A stretch of 64,000 nucleotides of DNA from Defluviicoccus sp. bin129 (GTDB lineage Bacteria > Pseudomonadota > Alphaproteobacteria > MPNO01). Shown in pieces: positions 27,356-38,408 of this stretch (the stretch's first letter is position 1; the number at the start of each line of letters is the position of its first letter). The position numbers and the translations under genes were made by a program. Under the pieces are notes generated by a model. That model was given only the letters and a program-made list of their open reading frames with translations, had not been told where the DNA came from and made no database searches. The stretch covers positions 1 through 64,000 of the forward strand of contig MPNO01000015.1 in NCBI GenBank assembly GCA_002239065.1, given 5' to 3'.

Positions 27356-27694
27356 CGTCCGCCTAGCCCCGGCCCCGGGGCGCGGTTCCCCGGGACCGCA
27401 CGGGTGCGACGAAAGGCCGCACGAATGTCCACGGAACCTGTGGAAAACTTTGTTGACAAAACGCCGTGCGGGGGGAGTCAGTCAACAAAATCAAGGCGCT
27501 TCCCCACTTTGCCTAAAAAATAGGCAGATTTGACAAGCTATTGATTTATAAAAGGAAATCAAAAGTCAAGAGTTAAAAAAATATGACAGGCCACAAAAGT
27601 CGCTGGAATTGTAACCGGTCGCGGTCCGCACGCCGGGGCTGTGAAAAAACAGTTGGTCTGGCTTCCCCGCGATCACGGAACGCTATAAGCGGCA
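27356..27694. other. AT-rich gene-free region upstream of uvrC
   Basis: 339 bases, strikingly AT-rich between about 27430 and 27600 in otherwise GC-rich DNA. It holds TGTGGAAAA (27440-27448, near a DnaA-box), GTTGAC at 27452 and GTCAAC at 27481 (the half-site also seen in the MarR operator), and a small inverted repeat GCCTA-n5-TAGGC at 27511-27525. On the - strand TTGACT occurs in the A/T tract but no well-spaced -10 is clear. It probably contains the uvrC promoter and folB terminator; nothing coding is supported. Confidence 0.55.
27449..27489. repeat. 9-bp inverted repeat in the uvrC upstream region
   Basis: TTTGTTGAC (27449-27457) and GTCAACAAA (27481-27489) are perfect reverse complements separated by 23 GC-rich bases. 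It could be a pair of half-sites for a regulator or a stem-loop in the 5' leader of uvrC. Confidence 0.5.
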
Positions 27695-28120
27695 TCACAG
27701 AGCCCTGTTTTCCCTTTCGATTTCGACGCCGACGCTCTCGGCGTCGTCGAAGACGTCGAGCTTCTCGACCCTGACGGTCGCGCGCCGGACGCGGCGGTCG
27801 TCGAGGCAGATCGCGGCGATCCGTTCGGCGAAAGTCTCGACGAGATTGACGTGCCCCGCCTTGGCCAGCGCGCGGATCCGCCCGGCCAGCGCGTCGTAGT
27901 TGACGACGTCCGCCAGCCGGTCGCGCTCGGCGGGGCCGGTCTCCAGCACGTCGAGCGCGAGGTTGATGCGCACCCGCTGGCGGCCGTCGCGCTCGTAGCG
28001 GTGGACGCCGATCAGGCAGTCGAGCACCAGGTCGCGGACGAACATGCGGTGGGTCCGGACCGGCGTCCCGGCGGCGTCCGAAGCGGCCGCTTCGCGGCGC
28101 GGCGTTTGCAGGGTCTTCAT
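27695..28120 (-). CDS. folB: Dihydroneopterin aldolase
   Basis: 141 residues from ATG 28120, overlapping the SDR stop by ATGA. FVRDLVLDCLIGVHRYERDGRQRVRINL, DVVNYDALAGRI and HVNLVETFAERIAAICL are FolB signatures. It cleaves 7,8-dihydroneopterin to 6-hydroxymethyl-dihydropterin in folate synthesis. An N-terminal extension of about 25 residues precedes the fold. Confidence 0.94.
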   Translation of the reverse strand: MKTLQTPRREAAASDAAGTPVRTHRMFVRDLVLDCLIGVHRYERDGRQRVRINLALDVLETGPAERDRLADVVNYDALAGRIRALAKAGHVNLVETFAERIAAICLDDRRVRRATVRVEKLDVFDDAESVGVEIERENRAL

Positions 28121-28890
28121 TCGGACACCGGCTCCGCCCCCCTCGGCGGCTGGGCCCATCCGAGATGCTGCCCGCCGTCGAGCGCGATCATCTGGCCGGT
28201 CATCGCCGGCGCGCGGAGGATGAATTCGACCGCCTCGGCCACCTCCGCCGGCGCGGTTCCGCGGCCGAGCGGCATCATCCCCGCCTGGCGGTCGAACTGC
28301 TCCCGGCTCTGCCGCGGGCTGGGCAGGGTCGGTCCGGGGCCGACCCCGTTGACCCGGATGCGCGGCGCCAGCGCCAGCGCCATGGTCCGGGTCAGCGTCC
28401 ACAGCCCGGCCTTGGCCAGGGTGTAGGAGACGAAATGCGGGGTCAGGTTCCACACCCTCTCGTCGAGGATGTTGACGATATTGCCGGCGCGGTCCGCCGG
28501 CAGCGCCGCCGCCATCGACTGCATCAGAACGAAGGGGGCGCGCAGATTGGTCTCCATATGCCGGTCCCAGCTCTCCCGGCTCGCGGTGGCGACGCTGTCG
28601 TGCTCGAACACCGAGGCGTTGTTGACCAGCACCGTCACCGGGCCGAGCGCCGCCTCGACCCGGGCGATCAGCGTCCCGGCCTCCGGCTCGTCCGCGAGAT
28701 CGGCGGCGAGCGCGACCGCCCGGCCGCCGGCGCTCTCGATCGCGGCCGCCGCGCGGGCCGCATCCTCGGCCGAGGCGCGGTAGTGGATGGCGACCGCGTG
28801 GCCGCGTCGCGCCAGGGTCTCGGCGATCGCCCGGCCGATCCGCCGTGCCGCGCCGGTGACCAGCGCGGCGCCCGGTTCCGTCTCCGACAT
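28117..28890 (-). CDS. SDR oxidoreductase, pteridine reductase/FolM-like
   Basis: 257 residues. TGAARRIGRAIA (12-23) is the TGx3RxG variant found in pteridine reductases (PTR1, FolM) that prefer NADPH; VNNASVFEHD and the Tyr-x3-Lys pair in SYTLAKAG complete the SDR active site. The TGAARRIG signature and translational coupling to folB argue for a dihydrofolate/dihydropteridine reductase. That specific role is inference. No folA is in the window to compare. Confidence 0.85.
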   Translation of the reverse strand: MSETEPGAALVTGAARRIGRAIAETLARRGHAVAIHYRASAEDAARAAAAIESAGGRAVALAADLADEPEAGTLIARVEAALGPVTVLVNNASVFEHDSVATASRESWDRHMETNLRAPFVLMQSMAAALPADRAGNIVNILDERVWNLTPHFVSYTLAKAGLWTLTRTMALALAPRIRVNGVGPGPTLPSPRQSREQFDRQAGMMPLGRGTAPAEVAEAVEFILRAPAMTGQMIALDGGQHLGWAQPPRGAEPVSE

Positions 28891-28921
28891 GGCTGCAAGA
28901 TCGCGCCTCCGCCTCGCCGGA

Positions 28922-29902
28922 TCAAGCGCCCATGCCGGGATAGGTTCCGCTCATCCCCCAGAACTGGCAGGTGACATAGGCGCCGTAGAGCGCGAGCAGC
29001 AGGGCCGCCTCGACCCTCGCCAGCCGCCACCCGGTGAACAGCAGCGGCAGCAGCAGAAGCGTCACCCCGGCGAGCACCCAGAGATCGAAATCGACGATCT
29101 TGTCGGCGAACGGCACCGGCACGGCCAGCGCGGTCACGCCGAGGATTCCGAACAGGTTGAAGATGTTGCTGCCGATCACGTTGCCGATGCAGACATCGGA
29201 GTGGCCGCGATAGGCGGCGACGATCGCGGTGGCGAGCTCCGGCAGCGAGGTGCCGACCGCGACCAGGGTCAAGCCGATCACCTCGTCCGGCACGCCTGCG
29301 GCGCGGGCCAGCGCGGTCGCCCCCTCGACCAGCAGGTCCGCGCCGTATCCGACGGCCGCGAAGCCGCCGATGACGCAGAGGGCCATCAGCCAGAGCTGGC
29401 TGGGCAGCCCGGTCAGCGATTCCGCTTCTTCGCGGTGGAGCTGCGCCGAGCCGCCGTTGAGCCGGGCGTCGTGCCACAGCGACAGCCCGATATAGACGGC
29501 GAGCGCCGCCAGCATCAGCGCGCCCTCGTAGCGCTCCGCCGAGCCGCCGAGCGCGACGACGATGAAGATCGCGGTGACCGCCGCCATGACCAGGCCGTCG
29601 CGGCGCACCGCGTTGGGATTGACCGCGATGGGGCTGAGCAGCGCGGCGACCCCGAGGATCAGCATCATGTTGGCGAGGTTGCTGCCGATCACGTTGCCGA
29701 CCGCGATGCCGGGCGCGCCGGTCAGCGCGGCGTTGAGGCTGACCAGCAGCTCGGGCAGCGAGGTGCCGAAGCCGACGATGGTCAGCCCGATCACCAAGGG
29801 CGAGACCTCGAAACGCCGGGCCAGCGCGACCGCCCCGCGAACCACCAGCTCGCCCCCGAAGAAGAGCAGGACGAAACCCACGGCAAGGGACAGGAAGGTC
29901 AT
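28922..29902 (-). CDS. Calcium/sodium antiporter (CaCA family, YrbG-like)
   Basis: 326 residues from ATG 29902; the upstream open frame is not protein-like. Two inverted alpha repeats each carry the ion site: GFGTSLPELLVSL with GNVIGSNLANM, and AVGTSLPELATAI with GNVIGSNIFNLF. About ten membrane helices. It exchanges Ca2+ (or K+) for Na+ or H+ across the inner membrane. It ends 31 bases before the SDR gene, and may be transcribed with it. Confidence 0.93.
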   Translation of the reverse strand: MTFLSLAVGFVLLFFGGELVVRGAVALARRFEVSPLVIGLTIVGFGTSLPELLVSLNAALTGAPGIAVGNVIGSNLANMMLILGVAALLSPIAVNPNAVRRDGLVMAAVTAIFIVVALGGSAERYEGALMLAALAVYIGLSLWHDARLNGGSAQLHREEAESLTGLPSQLWLMALCVIGGFAAVGYGADLLVEGATALARAAGVPDEVIGLTLVAVGTSLPELATAIVAAYRGHSDVCIGNVIGSNIFNLFGILGVTALAVPVPFADKIVDFDLWVLAGVTLLLLPLLFTGWRLARVEAALLLALYGAYVTCQFWGMSGTYPGMGA

Positions 29903-30032
29903 CGAACGGGCATCGCGCGGTTGCGTCGGGGAGGGCGTCGGGCGCGAGCGGGAGGCGGCGACCCCGCCGGCCCGGGCGACGCCCGGTAGCAATCGATATG
30001 GGGGCCGGCGGCTCCGGGTTCCAGAGCGCCGA

Positions 30033-32150
<2,118 letters not shown>

Positions 32151-32183
32151 GACCCGAATATAGGCGCCGCGCGGGCGGGTTGA

Positions 32184-33443
<1,260 letters not shown>

Positions 33444-33538
33444 CACGGGGCGGATGCCCGCAGGGTCTTGATTCGGGGGGGCCGCGCTGAAACATTACCG
33501 CGTTCGAGGATAAACGGGGCGCCCTCGCGGCGGGACGT

Positions 33539-33555
33539 CCGAGAACATGTCTCGG
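33539..33555. promoter_or_regulatory. Inverted repeat before the EF-G-like gene
   Basis: CCGAGA-ACATG-TCTCGG is a perfect 6-bp dyad just upstream of the GGGGAGAGGAAT ribosome-binding site of the next gene (ATG 33571). Its position suggests an operator or a translational hairpin. No regulator gene is adjacent. Confidence 0.35.
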
Positions 33556-33570
33556 CCAGGGGAGAGGAAT

Positions 33571-35601
33571 ATGGCGAGCGCTTCCGGGCCACGCTGCGTG
33601 GCACTAGTCGGACCCTATCTCAGCGGCAAGACCACGCTGATGGAGAGCCTGCTCTCGGTGTCGGGCGGCATCCACCGCAAGGGCTCGATCAAGGAAGGCA
33701 ACACCGTCGGCGATTCCGCGCCCGAGGCGCGCGCCCGCCAGATGTCGATCGAGGTCTCGGTGGGCACGACCTCCTATCTGGACGATCCCTGGACCTTCCT
33801 CGACTGCCCGGGCTCGATCGAGATGCGCCAGGAGGCGTTCAACGCGCTGATGGTCGCCGACCTGGCGGTGGTGGTCTACGAGCCCTCGACCGAGCGCGCG
33901 ATGACGCTGGCCCCGCTGTTCAAGGTCCTCGCCGACCGCGGCATCCCGCATATGGTGTTCATCAACAAGATCGACACCATCAGCGAGCCGGTCGGGGCGG
34001 TCTACGACGCGCTGCGTTCGGTGGAGCAGGCGCCGCTGGTGCTGCGCCAGATCCCGATCCGCGAGGGCGAGACGGTGTCGGGCTATGTCGACCTGATCAG
34101 CGGCCGGGCCTACAGATACACCGCCGGCGCCGGGTCCGAGCGCATCGACATGCCGGACGCGGTGGCCGACGAGTACGAGACGACGCGGGAGTCGATGCTC
34201 GAGGCGCTGGCCGACTTCAACGACGAGTTGCTGGAAAAGCTGCTCGAGGACGAGGTCCCCGATATCGAGGAGATCTACGGCTATTTGACCGAAGGGGTGC
34301 GCGCCGCCGACGTGGTGCCGGTGCTGATCGGCTCGGCCGAGCAGGATTACGGGACCAGGCGGCTGTTCAAGGCGCTGCGCCACGAGGTGCCCGGCCTCGA
34401 TGCCATGATCGAGCGCTTCGGGGTGGAGACCGGCGACGGGACCGTCGCGCAGGTCTTCAAGACCTACCATGCCCAGCACGCCGGCAAGCTGTCGCTCGCC
34501 CGCGTGCTGTCGGGAAGCGTCACCGAGGGCATGGCCCTGAACGGGCAGCGCGTCGGCAGCCTGCTGTCGCCGATGGGCGGGCAGCAGAACAAGATCGCGA
34601 GCGCCGGGCCGGGCGCGGTCGCCGCGCTGGGGCGGATGGACTCGGTCAGGACCGGCGACCTGCTGGGCGACGGCGGCGGCGCGGCCGACGGCGCCGACTG
34701 GCCGGAGCCGCTCGTGCCGGTCTATGCCCGCGCCATCTCGCCGGAGAACCGCAACGACGAGGTCAAGCTCACCGGCGCGTTGCAGCGGCTCAACGAGGAG
34801 GACCCCTCGGTCAGCTACGAGCAGAACCCCGACACCCGCGAGATGGTGCTGTGGGGCCAGGGCGAGATCCACCTCCAGGTCGCGCTGGAGAAGCTCAAGG
34901 GGCGCTACAACGTTTCCGCGGCGGCCGCCCCGCCGAGCGTCCCCTACAAGGAGACCATCCGCAAGGCGGTCTCCCAGCACGGCCGCTTCAAGCGCCAGAC
35001 CGGCGGCCACGGCATGTTCGGCGACGTCCATGTCGACATCTCGCCCCGGCCGCGCGGCGAGGGGTTCGAGTTCACCGACAAGATCGTCGGCGGCTCCATC
35101 CCCAAGCAGTTCATCCCCGCCGTCGAGTCCGGGGTCAAGGAATTCGCCGCGCGCGGGCCGCTCGGCTTCCCGGTGGTCGATTTCGCGGTGCGGCTGACCG
35201 ACGGGCAGTTCCACTCGGTGGACAGCAACGAGATGTCCTTCAAGCTCGCCGCCCGGGTGGCGATGACCGAGGGCATGCCGAAATGCGATCCGGTGCTGCT
35301 CGAGCCGATCTCCCGGGTGGAGATCGACGTGCCGACGGATTCCACCAACAAGGTGCACGGCCTGATCAGCGGACGCCGCGGGCAGATCCTCGGCTTCGCC
35401 CCCAAGGAGGGCTGGAAGGGCTGGGACACGGTGGAGGCCAATATCCCGTCCTCGGACATCGTCGACCTGATCGTCGAGCTGCGCTCGCTGAGCCAGGGCG
35501 TCGCGACGTTCCGGTCGTCCTATGACCGGCTGCAGGAGCTGACCGGCCGGCTCGCCGACCAGGTGATCGAGGCCCGCAAGGAAGCGGACGAGGCGAACTA
35601 G
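33571..35601 (+). CDS. Elongation factor G-like GTPase (non-canonical paralogue)
   Basis: 676 residues from ATG 33571, with GGGGAGAGGAAT upstream. G1 GPYLSGKT (14-21) and G4 NKID (132-135) are intact. The G3 motif is DCPGS (78-82), so the catalytic His that ends DTPGH in true EF-G is Ser82, and the RGIT switch I motif is replaced by RQMSIE. Domains II-V follow at full length (for example the FKRQTGGHGMFGDVHV domain IV region). It is shorter than EF-G1 and resembles the EF-G-like proteins of alphaproteobacteria. Translocation, ribosome recycling or regulation are all possible. msrP follows 22 bases later. Confidence 0.9.
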   Translation: MASASGPRCVALVGPYLSGKTTLMESLLSVSGGIHRKGSIKEGNTVGDSAPEARARQMSIEVSVGTTSYLDDPWTFLDCPGSIEMRQEAFNALMVADLAVVVYEPSTERAMTLAPLFKVLADRGIPHMVFINKIDTISEPVGAVYDALRSVEQAPLVLRQIPIREGETVSGYVDLISGRAYRYTAGAGSERIDMPDAVADEYETTRESMLEALADFNDELLEKLLEDEVPDIEEIYGYLTEGVRAADVVPVLIGSAEQDYGTRRLFKALRHEVPGLDAMIERFGVETGDGTVAQVFKTYHAQHAGKLSLARVLSGSVTEGMALNGQRVGSLLSPMGGQQNKIASAGPGAVAALGRMDSVRTGDLLGDGGGAADGADWPEPLVPVYARAISPENRNDEVKLTGALQRLNEEDPSVSYEQNPDTREMVLWGQGEIHLQVALEKLKGRYNVSAAAAPPSVPYKETIRKAVSQHGRFKRQTGGHGMFGDVHVDISPRPRGEGFEFTDKIVGGSIPKQFIPAVESGVKEFAARGPLGFPVVDFAVRLTDGQFHSVDSNEMSFKLAARVAMTEGMPKCDPVLLEPISRVEIDVPTDSTNKVHGLISGRRGQILGFAPKEGWKGWDTVEANIPSSDIVDLIVELRSLSQGVATFRSSYDRLQELTGRLADQVIEARKEADEAN

Positions 35602-35623
35602 GCAACGGCGCCGGGGAGGAACC

Positions 35624-36577
35624 ATGATCGTCAGGAGCAAGCGGAGCTGGGAGCTGCCGGAGCGGCAGGCCACGCCGGAAGACCGCTTCCGGCAGAGGCG
35701 GCAGCTGGTGAAGGCGCTCGCCGCCGGCCCGATACTGGCGGCGTCCGGGCTCGGCCTCGCCGGCGCCGCGGCTGCGGCGACCGGGCCCTACCCGGCGAAA
35801 CGCAACCCGCGCTACACGCTCGGCCGGCCGGTGACCGATGAGAAGATCGTCACCACCTACAACAATTTCTTCGAATTCGGCTCGCACAAGCAGATCTGGA
35901 AGGCGGCGCAGAAGCTCAAGACCCGGCCGTGGACGGTGACCGTCGACGGCATGGTGGAGAAGCCCTTCACCATCGACGCCGACGCACTGATCCGCAAGTT
36001 GCCGCTGGAAGAGCGCCTCTACCGCCACCGCTGCGTCGAAGCCTGGTCGATCGCGGTGCCGTGGAGCGGCTTTCCGCTGGCGGCGCTGGTCGCGATGGCC
36101 CGGCCCTCGGCCGGCGCGAAATACGTCGCGATGCACGGGTTCCACGACACCTCCGTCGCATCCGGGCAGCGCCAGTCCTGGTATCCGTGGCCCTATGTGG
36201 AGGGGTTGACGATCGCGGAGGCGACCAACGAGCTCGCCTTCATCGCGACCGGCGCCTACGGCAAGGAAATTGCGAAGCAGAACGGCGCGCCGCTCCGCCT
36301 CGCCGTGCCCTGGAAATACGGCTTCAAATCGATCAAGTCGATCACCCGCTTCACCTTCACCGACAAGCGCCCGGTGAGCTTCTGGGAGGAGATCGCGGGG
36401 AAGGAATACGGCTTCTGGGCCAATGTGAACCCCGAAATCGACCACCCGCGCTGGAGCCAGGCGACCGAACGCCAGCTCGGCACCGGCAAGACGGTGCCGA
36501 CCCTGCTCTATAACGGCTACGGCGAGCAGGTCGCCCATCTCTACACGGACGTGAAGGGCGAGGAACTGTTCCGCTAG
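35624..36577 (+). CDS. msrP: Protein-methionine-sulfoxide reductase catalytic subunit MsrP
   Basis: 317 residues. A Tat-type signal (Arg25-Arg26 in RRQLVKA, then a hydrophobic alanine-rich stretch to about 52) directs export to the periplasm folded with cofactor. Cys137 in HRCVEAWSIAVPW is the molybdenum ligand. NNFFEFGSHK, DTSVASGQRQSWYPWPYVEGL and the NVNPEIDHPRWSQ tail match MsrP/YedY. It repairs methionine sulfoxide in envelope proteins, with electrons from the haem protein MsrQ. No msrQ gene follows; the next gene is on the other strand. Confidence 0.95.
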   Translation: MIVRSKRSWELPERQATPEDRFRQRRQLVKALAAGPILAASGLGLAGAAAAATGPYPAKRNPRYTLGRPVTDEKIVTTYNNFFEFGSHKQIWKAAQKLKTRPWTVTVDGMVEKPFTIDADALIRKLPLEERLYRHRCVEAWSIAVPWSGFPLAALVAMARPSAGAKYVAMHGFHDTSVASGQRQSWYPWPYVEGLTIAEATNELAFIATGAYGKEIAKQNGAPLRLAVPWKYGFKSIKSITRFTFTDKRPVSFWEEIAGKEYGFWANVNPEIDHPRWSQATERQLGTGKTVPTLLYNGYGEQVAHLYTDVKGEELFR

Positions 36578-36652
36578 CGGGGCTTCCTCACGGCTGGATG
36601 GCGCGAAGTCCACGCCGTCGTCGGATCCGCCGGCAGTCGGACGGCATCCGGG

Positions 36653-36904
36653 CTAGCGCCCTTCCCAGGCTCCGAGTTCTTCTTCCGGCAACGCCTCGAA
36701 GAATTCGTCCGGTATGACGACCTTGCCCTTCAGGACGTCGGGCTGGCGCGTGGCCGGGCGCCGGCAGGCGACCAGACGCGCGACCGGCTCGCCGCGACGT
36801 GCGATCACGACTTCTTCCCCCGCCTCGACCAGGGCCAGCAGCCGGGAAAGCTGCGTCTTGGCCTGATGGACATTGAAGACAGGCACCGTCCTCACCCTTG
36901 GCAT
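36653..36904 (-). CDS. Orphan Phd/YefM-type antitoxin
   Basis: 83 residues from ATG 36904 (a GTG at 36922 is also open). VFNVHQAKTQLSRLLALVEAGEEVVIARRGEPVARL is the complete Phd/YefM DNA-binding domain; the C-terminal VVIPDEFFEALPEEELGAWEGR is the acidic toxin-binding type that partners VapC PIN toxins. The toxin gene should follow directly, but only 75 bases remain before the msrP stop and no PIN-like start is seen. It is therefore solitary: a lost toxin, or a domesticated repressor. Confidence 0.85.
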   Translation of the reverse strand: MPRVRTVPVFNVHQAKTQLSRLLALVEAGEEVVIARRGEPVARLVACRRPATRQPDVLKGKVVIPDEFFEALPEEELGAWEGR

Positions 36905-36952
36905 CGCCAATCCAGCCAACACTATGACTAATATCAGGCCCGCCGGCCCGCG

Positions 36953-38371
36953 TCAGGGACCGATCCAGGCGATATGCAGGATGTTGGTGGCGCCGGGCGT
37001 GCCGAACGGGACCCCGGCGGTGATCACCAGGCGCTGCCCGGGCTCGGCGAACCCCGCCGCGACGGAGCGCGCGCGGGCGATGTCGACCATCTCCGCGAAA
37101 TCCTTGACGTCCGGCGAGATGACGCAATGCACCCCCCAGGCGACCGAGAGATAGCGCGCCGTCGTCCGCAGCGCGGTCAGGGTGACGATCGGCACCGTCG
37201 GGCGTTCGCGCGCGGCCCGCAGCGCCGTCGAGCCCGAGGTGGTGAAGGTGACGATCGCCGCCGCCCGCACGGTCTCCGCCACCCGCGCGGCGGCGGCGCT
37301 GATCGCGTCGGACGCGGTGCGTTCGGGCGCGGGGTGGACCGCGTCCATGATGGCGCGATAGGTCTCGTCGCGCTCCACCCGGGCGACGATGCGGCTCATC
37401 ATCGAGACCGCTTCGAGCGGGTAGGCGCCGGTCGCGGTCTCGGCCGACAGCATCACCGCATCGGCGCCGTCATAGACCGCGGTGGCGACGTCGGACGCCT
37501 CGGCTCGGGTCGGGGCCGGCGCGGCGATCATCGATTCCAGCATCTGGGTCGCGACGACCACCGGCTTGCCCGACTCGCGGCAGCGCCGGACGACCTGTTT
37601 CTGGATGCTGGGGACGTCCTCGGGCGGCAGCTCCACGCCGAGATCGCCGCGCGCCACCATCACCCCGTCGGACAAGGCGAGGATCTCGTCCAGGCATTCG
37701 ATGGCGGCGGGCTTCTCCAGCTTGGCCATGACCGCGGCCTTGCCGCCGATGATCCTGCGCGCCGCCGCCACGTCGTCGGGGCGCTGCACGAAGCTCAGCC
37801 CGATCCAGTCGATCCCGAGCGTGAGGGCGAAGTCGAGGTCGCGCCGGTCCTTGTCGGTCAGCGCCGAGATCGGCAGCACCGCCTGCGGGATGTTGACCCC
37901 CTTGTGGTCGCTCAGCCGGCCGCCGAACAGGATTTCGGTCACTGCATGGTCGGCCGCGCGCTCGCGCACCGCGAGCCGGATCCGGCCGTCGTCGATCAGC
38001 AGCTCGGTGCCTTCCTCGATCGCCTCGAACACCTCGGGGTGCGGCAGCGGCGCCCGCGCGCCGTCGCCGGGCTCGGGGGAGAGGTCGAGGCGGAAGGCGG
38101 TTCCGGCCTCCAGCAGCGCCGCGCCGCCGGCCATCGCGCCGACGCGCAGCTTGGGGCCCTGGAGGTCCATCAGGATGCCGATGGGGTGGTCCGCCGCGCG
38201 CTCCACCTCGCGGATCCAGCGGACCCGCTCTGCGTGGCTCTCATGCGTGCCGTGGCTGAAATTGAGGCGGAACAGGTCGGCGCCGGCCTCGAACAGGGCG
38301 CGCACCGCATCCGGCGTGTCGCTCGCCGGGCCGAGCGTGGTCACGATCTTGGTTCGCCTGTCGCGGCGCAT
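36953..38371 (-). CDS. pyk: Pyruvate kinase
   Basis: 472 residues from ATG 38371; the longer frame upstream has no family similarity. RRTKIVTTLGPAS, LFRLNFSHGTHESH, MAKLEKPAAIECLDEIL (catalytic Lys), MVARGDLGVELP and SAETATGAYPLEAV are canonical. It converts phosphoenolpyruvate and ADP to pyruvate and ATP. It lies 37 bases after the glycerate kinase stop, which feeds the same part of glycolysis. Confidence 0.97.
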   Translation of the reverse strand: MRRDRRTKIVTTLGPASDTPDAVRALFEAGADLFRLNFSHGTHESHAERVRWIREVERAADHPIGILMDLQGPKLRVGAMAGGAALLEAGTAFRLDLSPEPGDGARAPLPHPEVFEAIEEGTELLIDDGRIRLAVRERAADHAVTEILFGGRLSDHKGVNIPQAVLPISALTDKDRRDLDFALTLGIDWIGLSFVQRPDDVAAARRIIGGKAAVMAKLEKPAAIECLDEILALSDGVMVARGDLGVELPPEDVPSIQKQVVRRCRESGKPVVVATQMLESMIAAPAPTRAEASDVATAVYDGADAVMLSAETATGAYPLEAVSMMSRIVARVERDETYRAIMDAVHPAPERTASDAISAAAARVAETVRAAAIVTFTTSGSTALRAARERPTVPIVTLTALRTTARYLSVAWGVHCVISPDVKDFAEMVDIARARSVAAGFAEPGQRLVITAGVPFGTPGATNILHIAWIGP

Positions 38372-38408
38372 GGTCCCCCGTCCCCGGCGCTGTCTATAGA
38401 GCCGCCGA

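Noticed and set aside
27356..27694. Replication origin
   Set aside because: AT-rich with one DnaA-box-like word, but no cluster of boxes and none of the usual alphaproteobacterial origin neighbours; kept only as a regulatory region.
27583..27774. 63-residue frame in the AT-rich gap
   Set aside because: Arginine runs and overlap with the antisense of folB; no ribosome-binding site.
33547..33570. Earlier ATG for the EF-G-like gene
   Set aside because: It lies within the inverted repeat and has no ribosome-binding site; ATG 33571 follows GGGGAGAGGAAT and matches family starts.
36578..36652. PIN-domain toxin partner of the antitoxin
   Set aside because: The stretch is too short and its frames give no PIN motif; the longer frame passing through is antisense to msrP.
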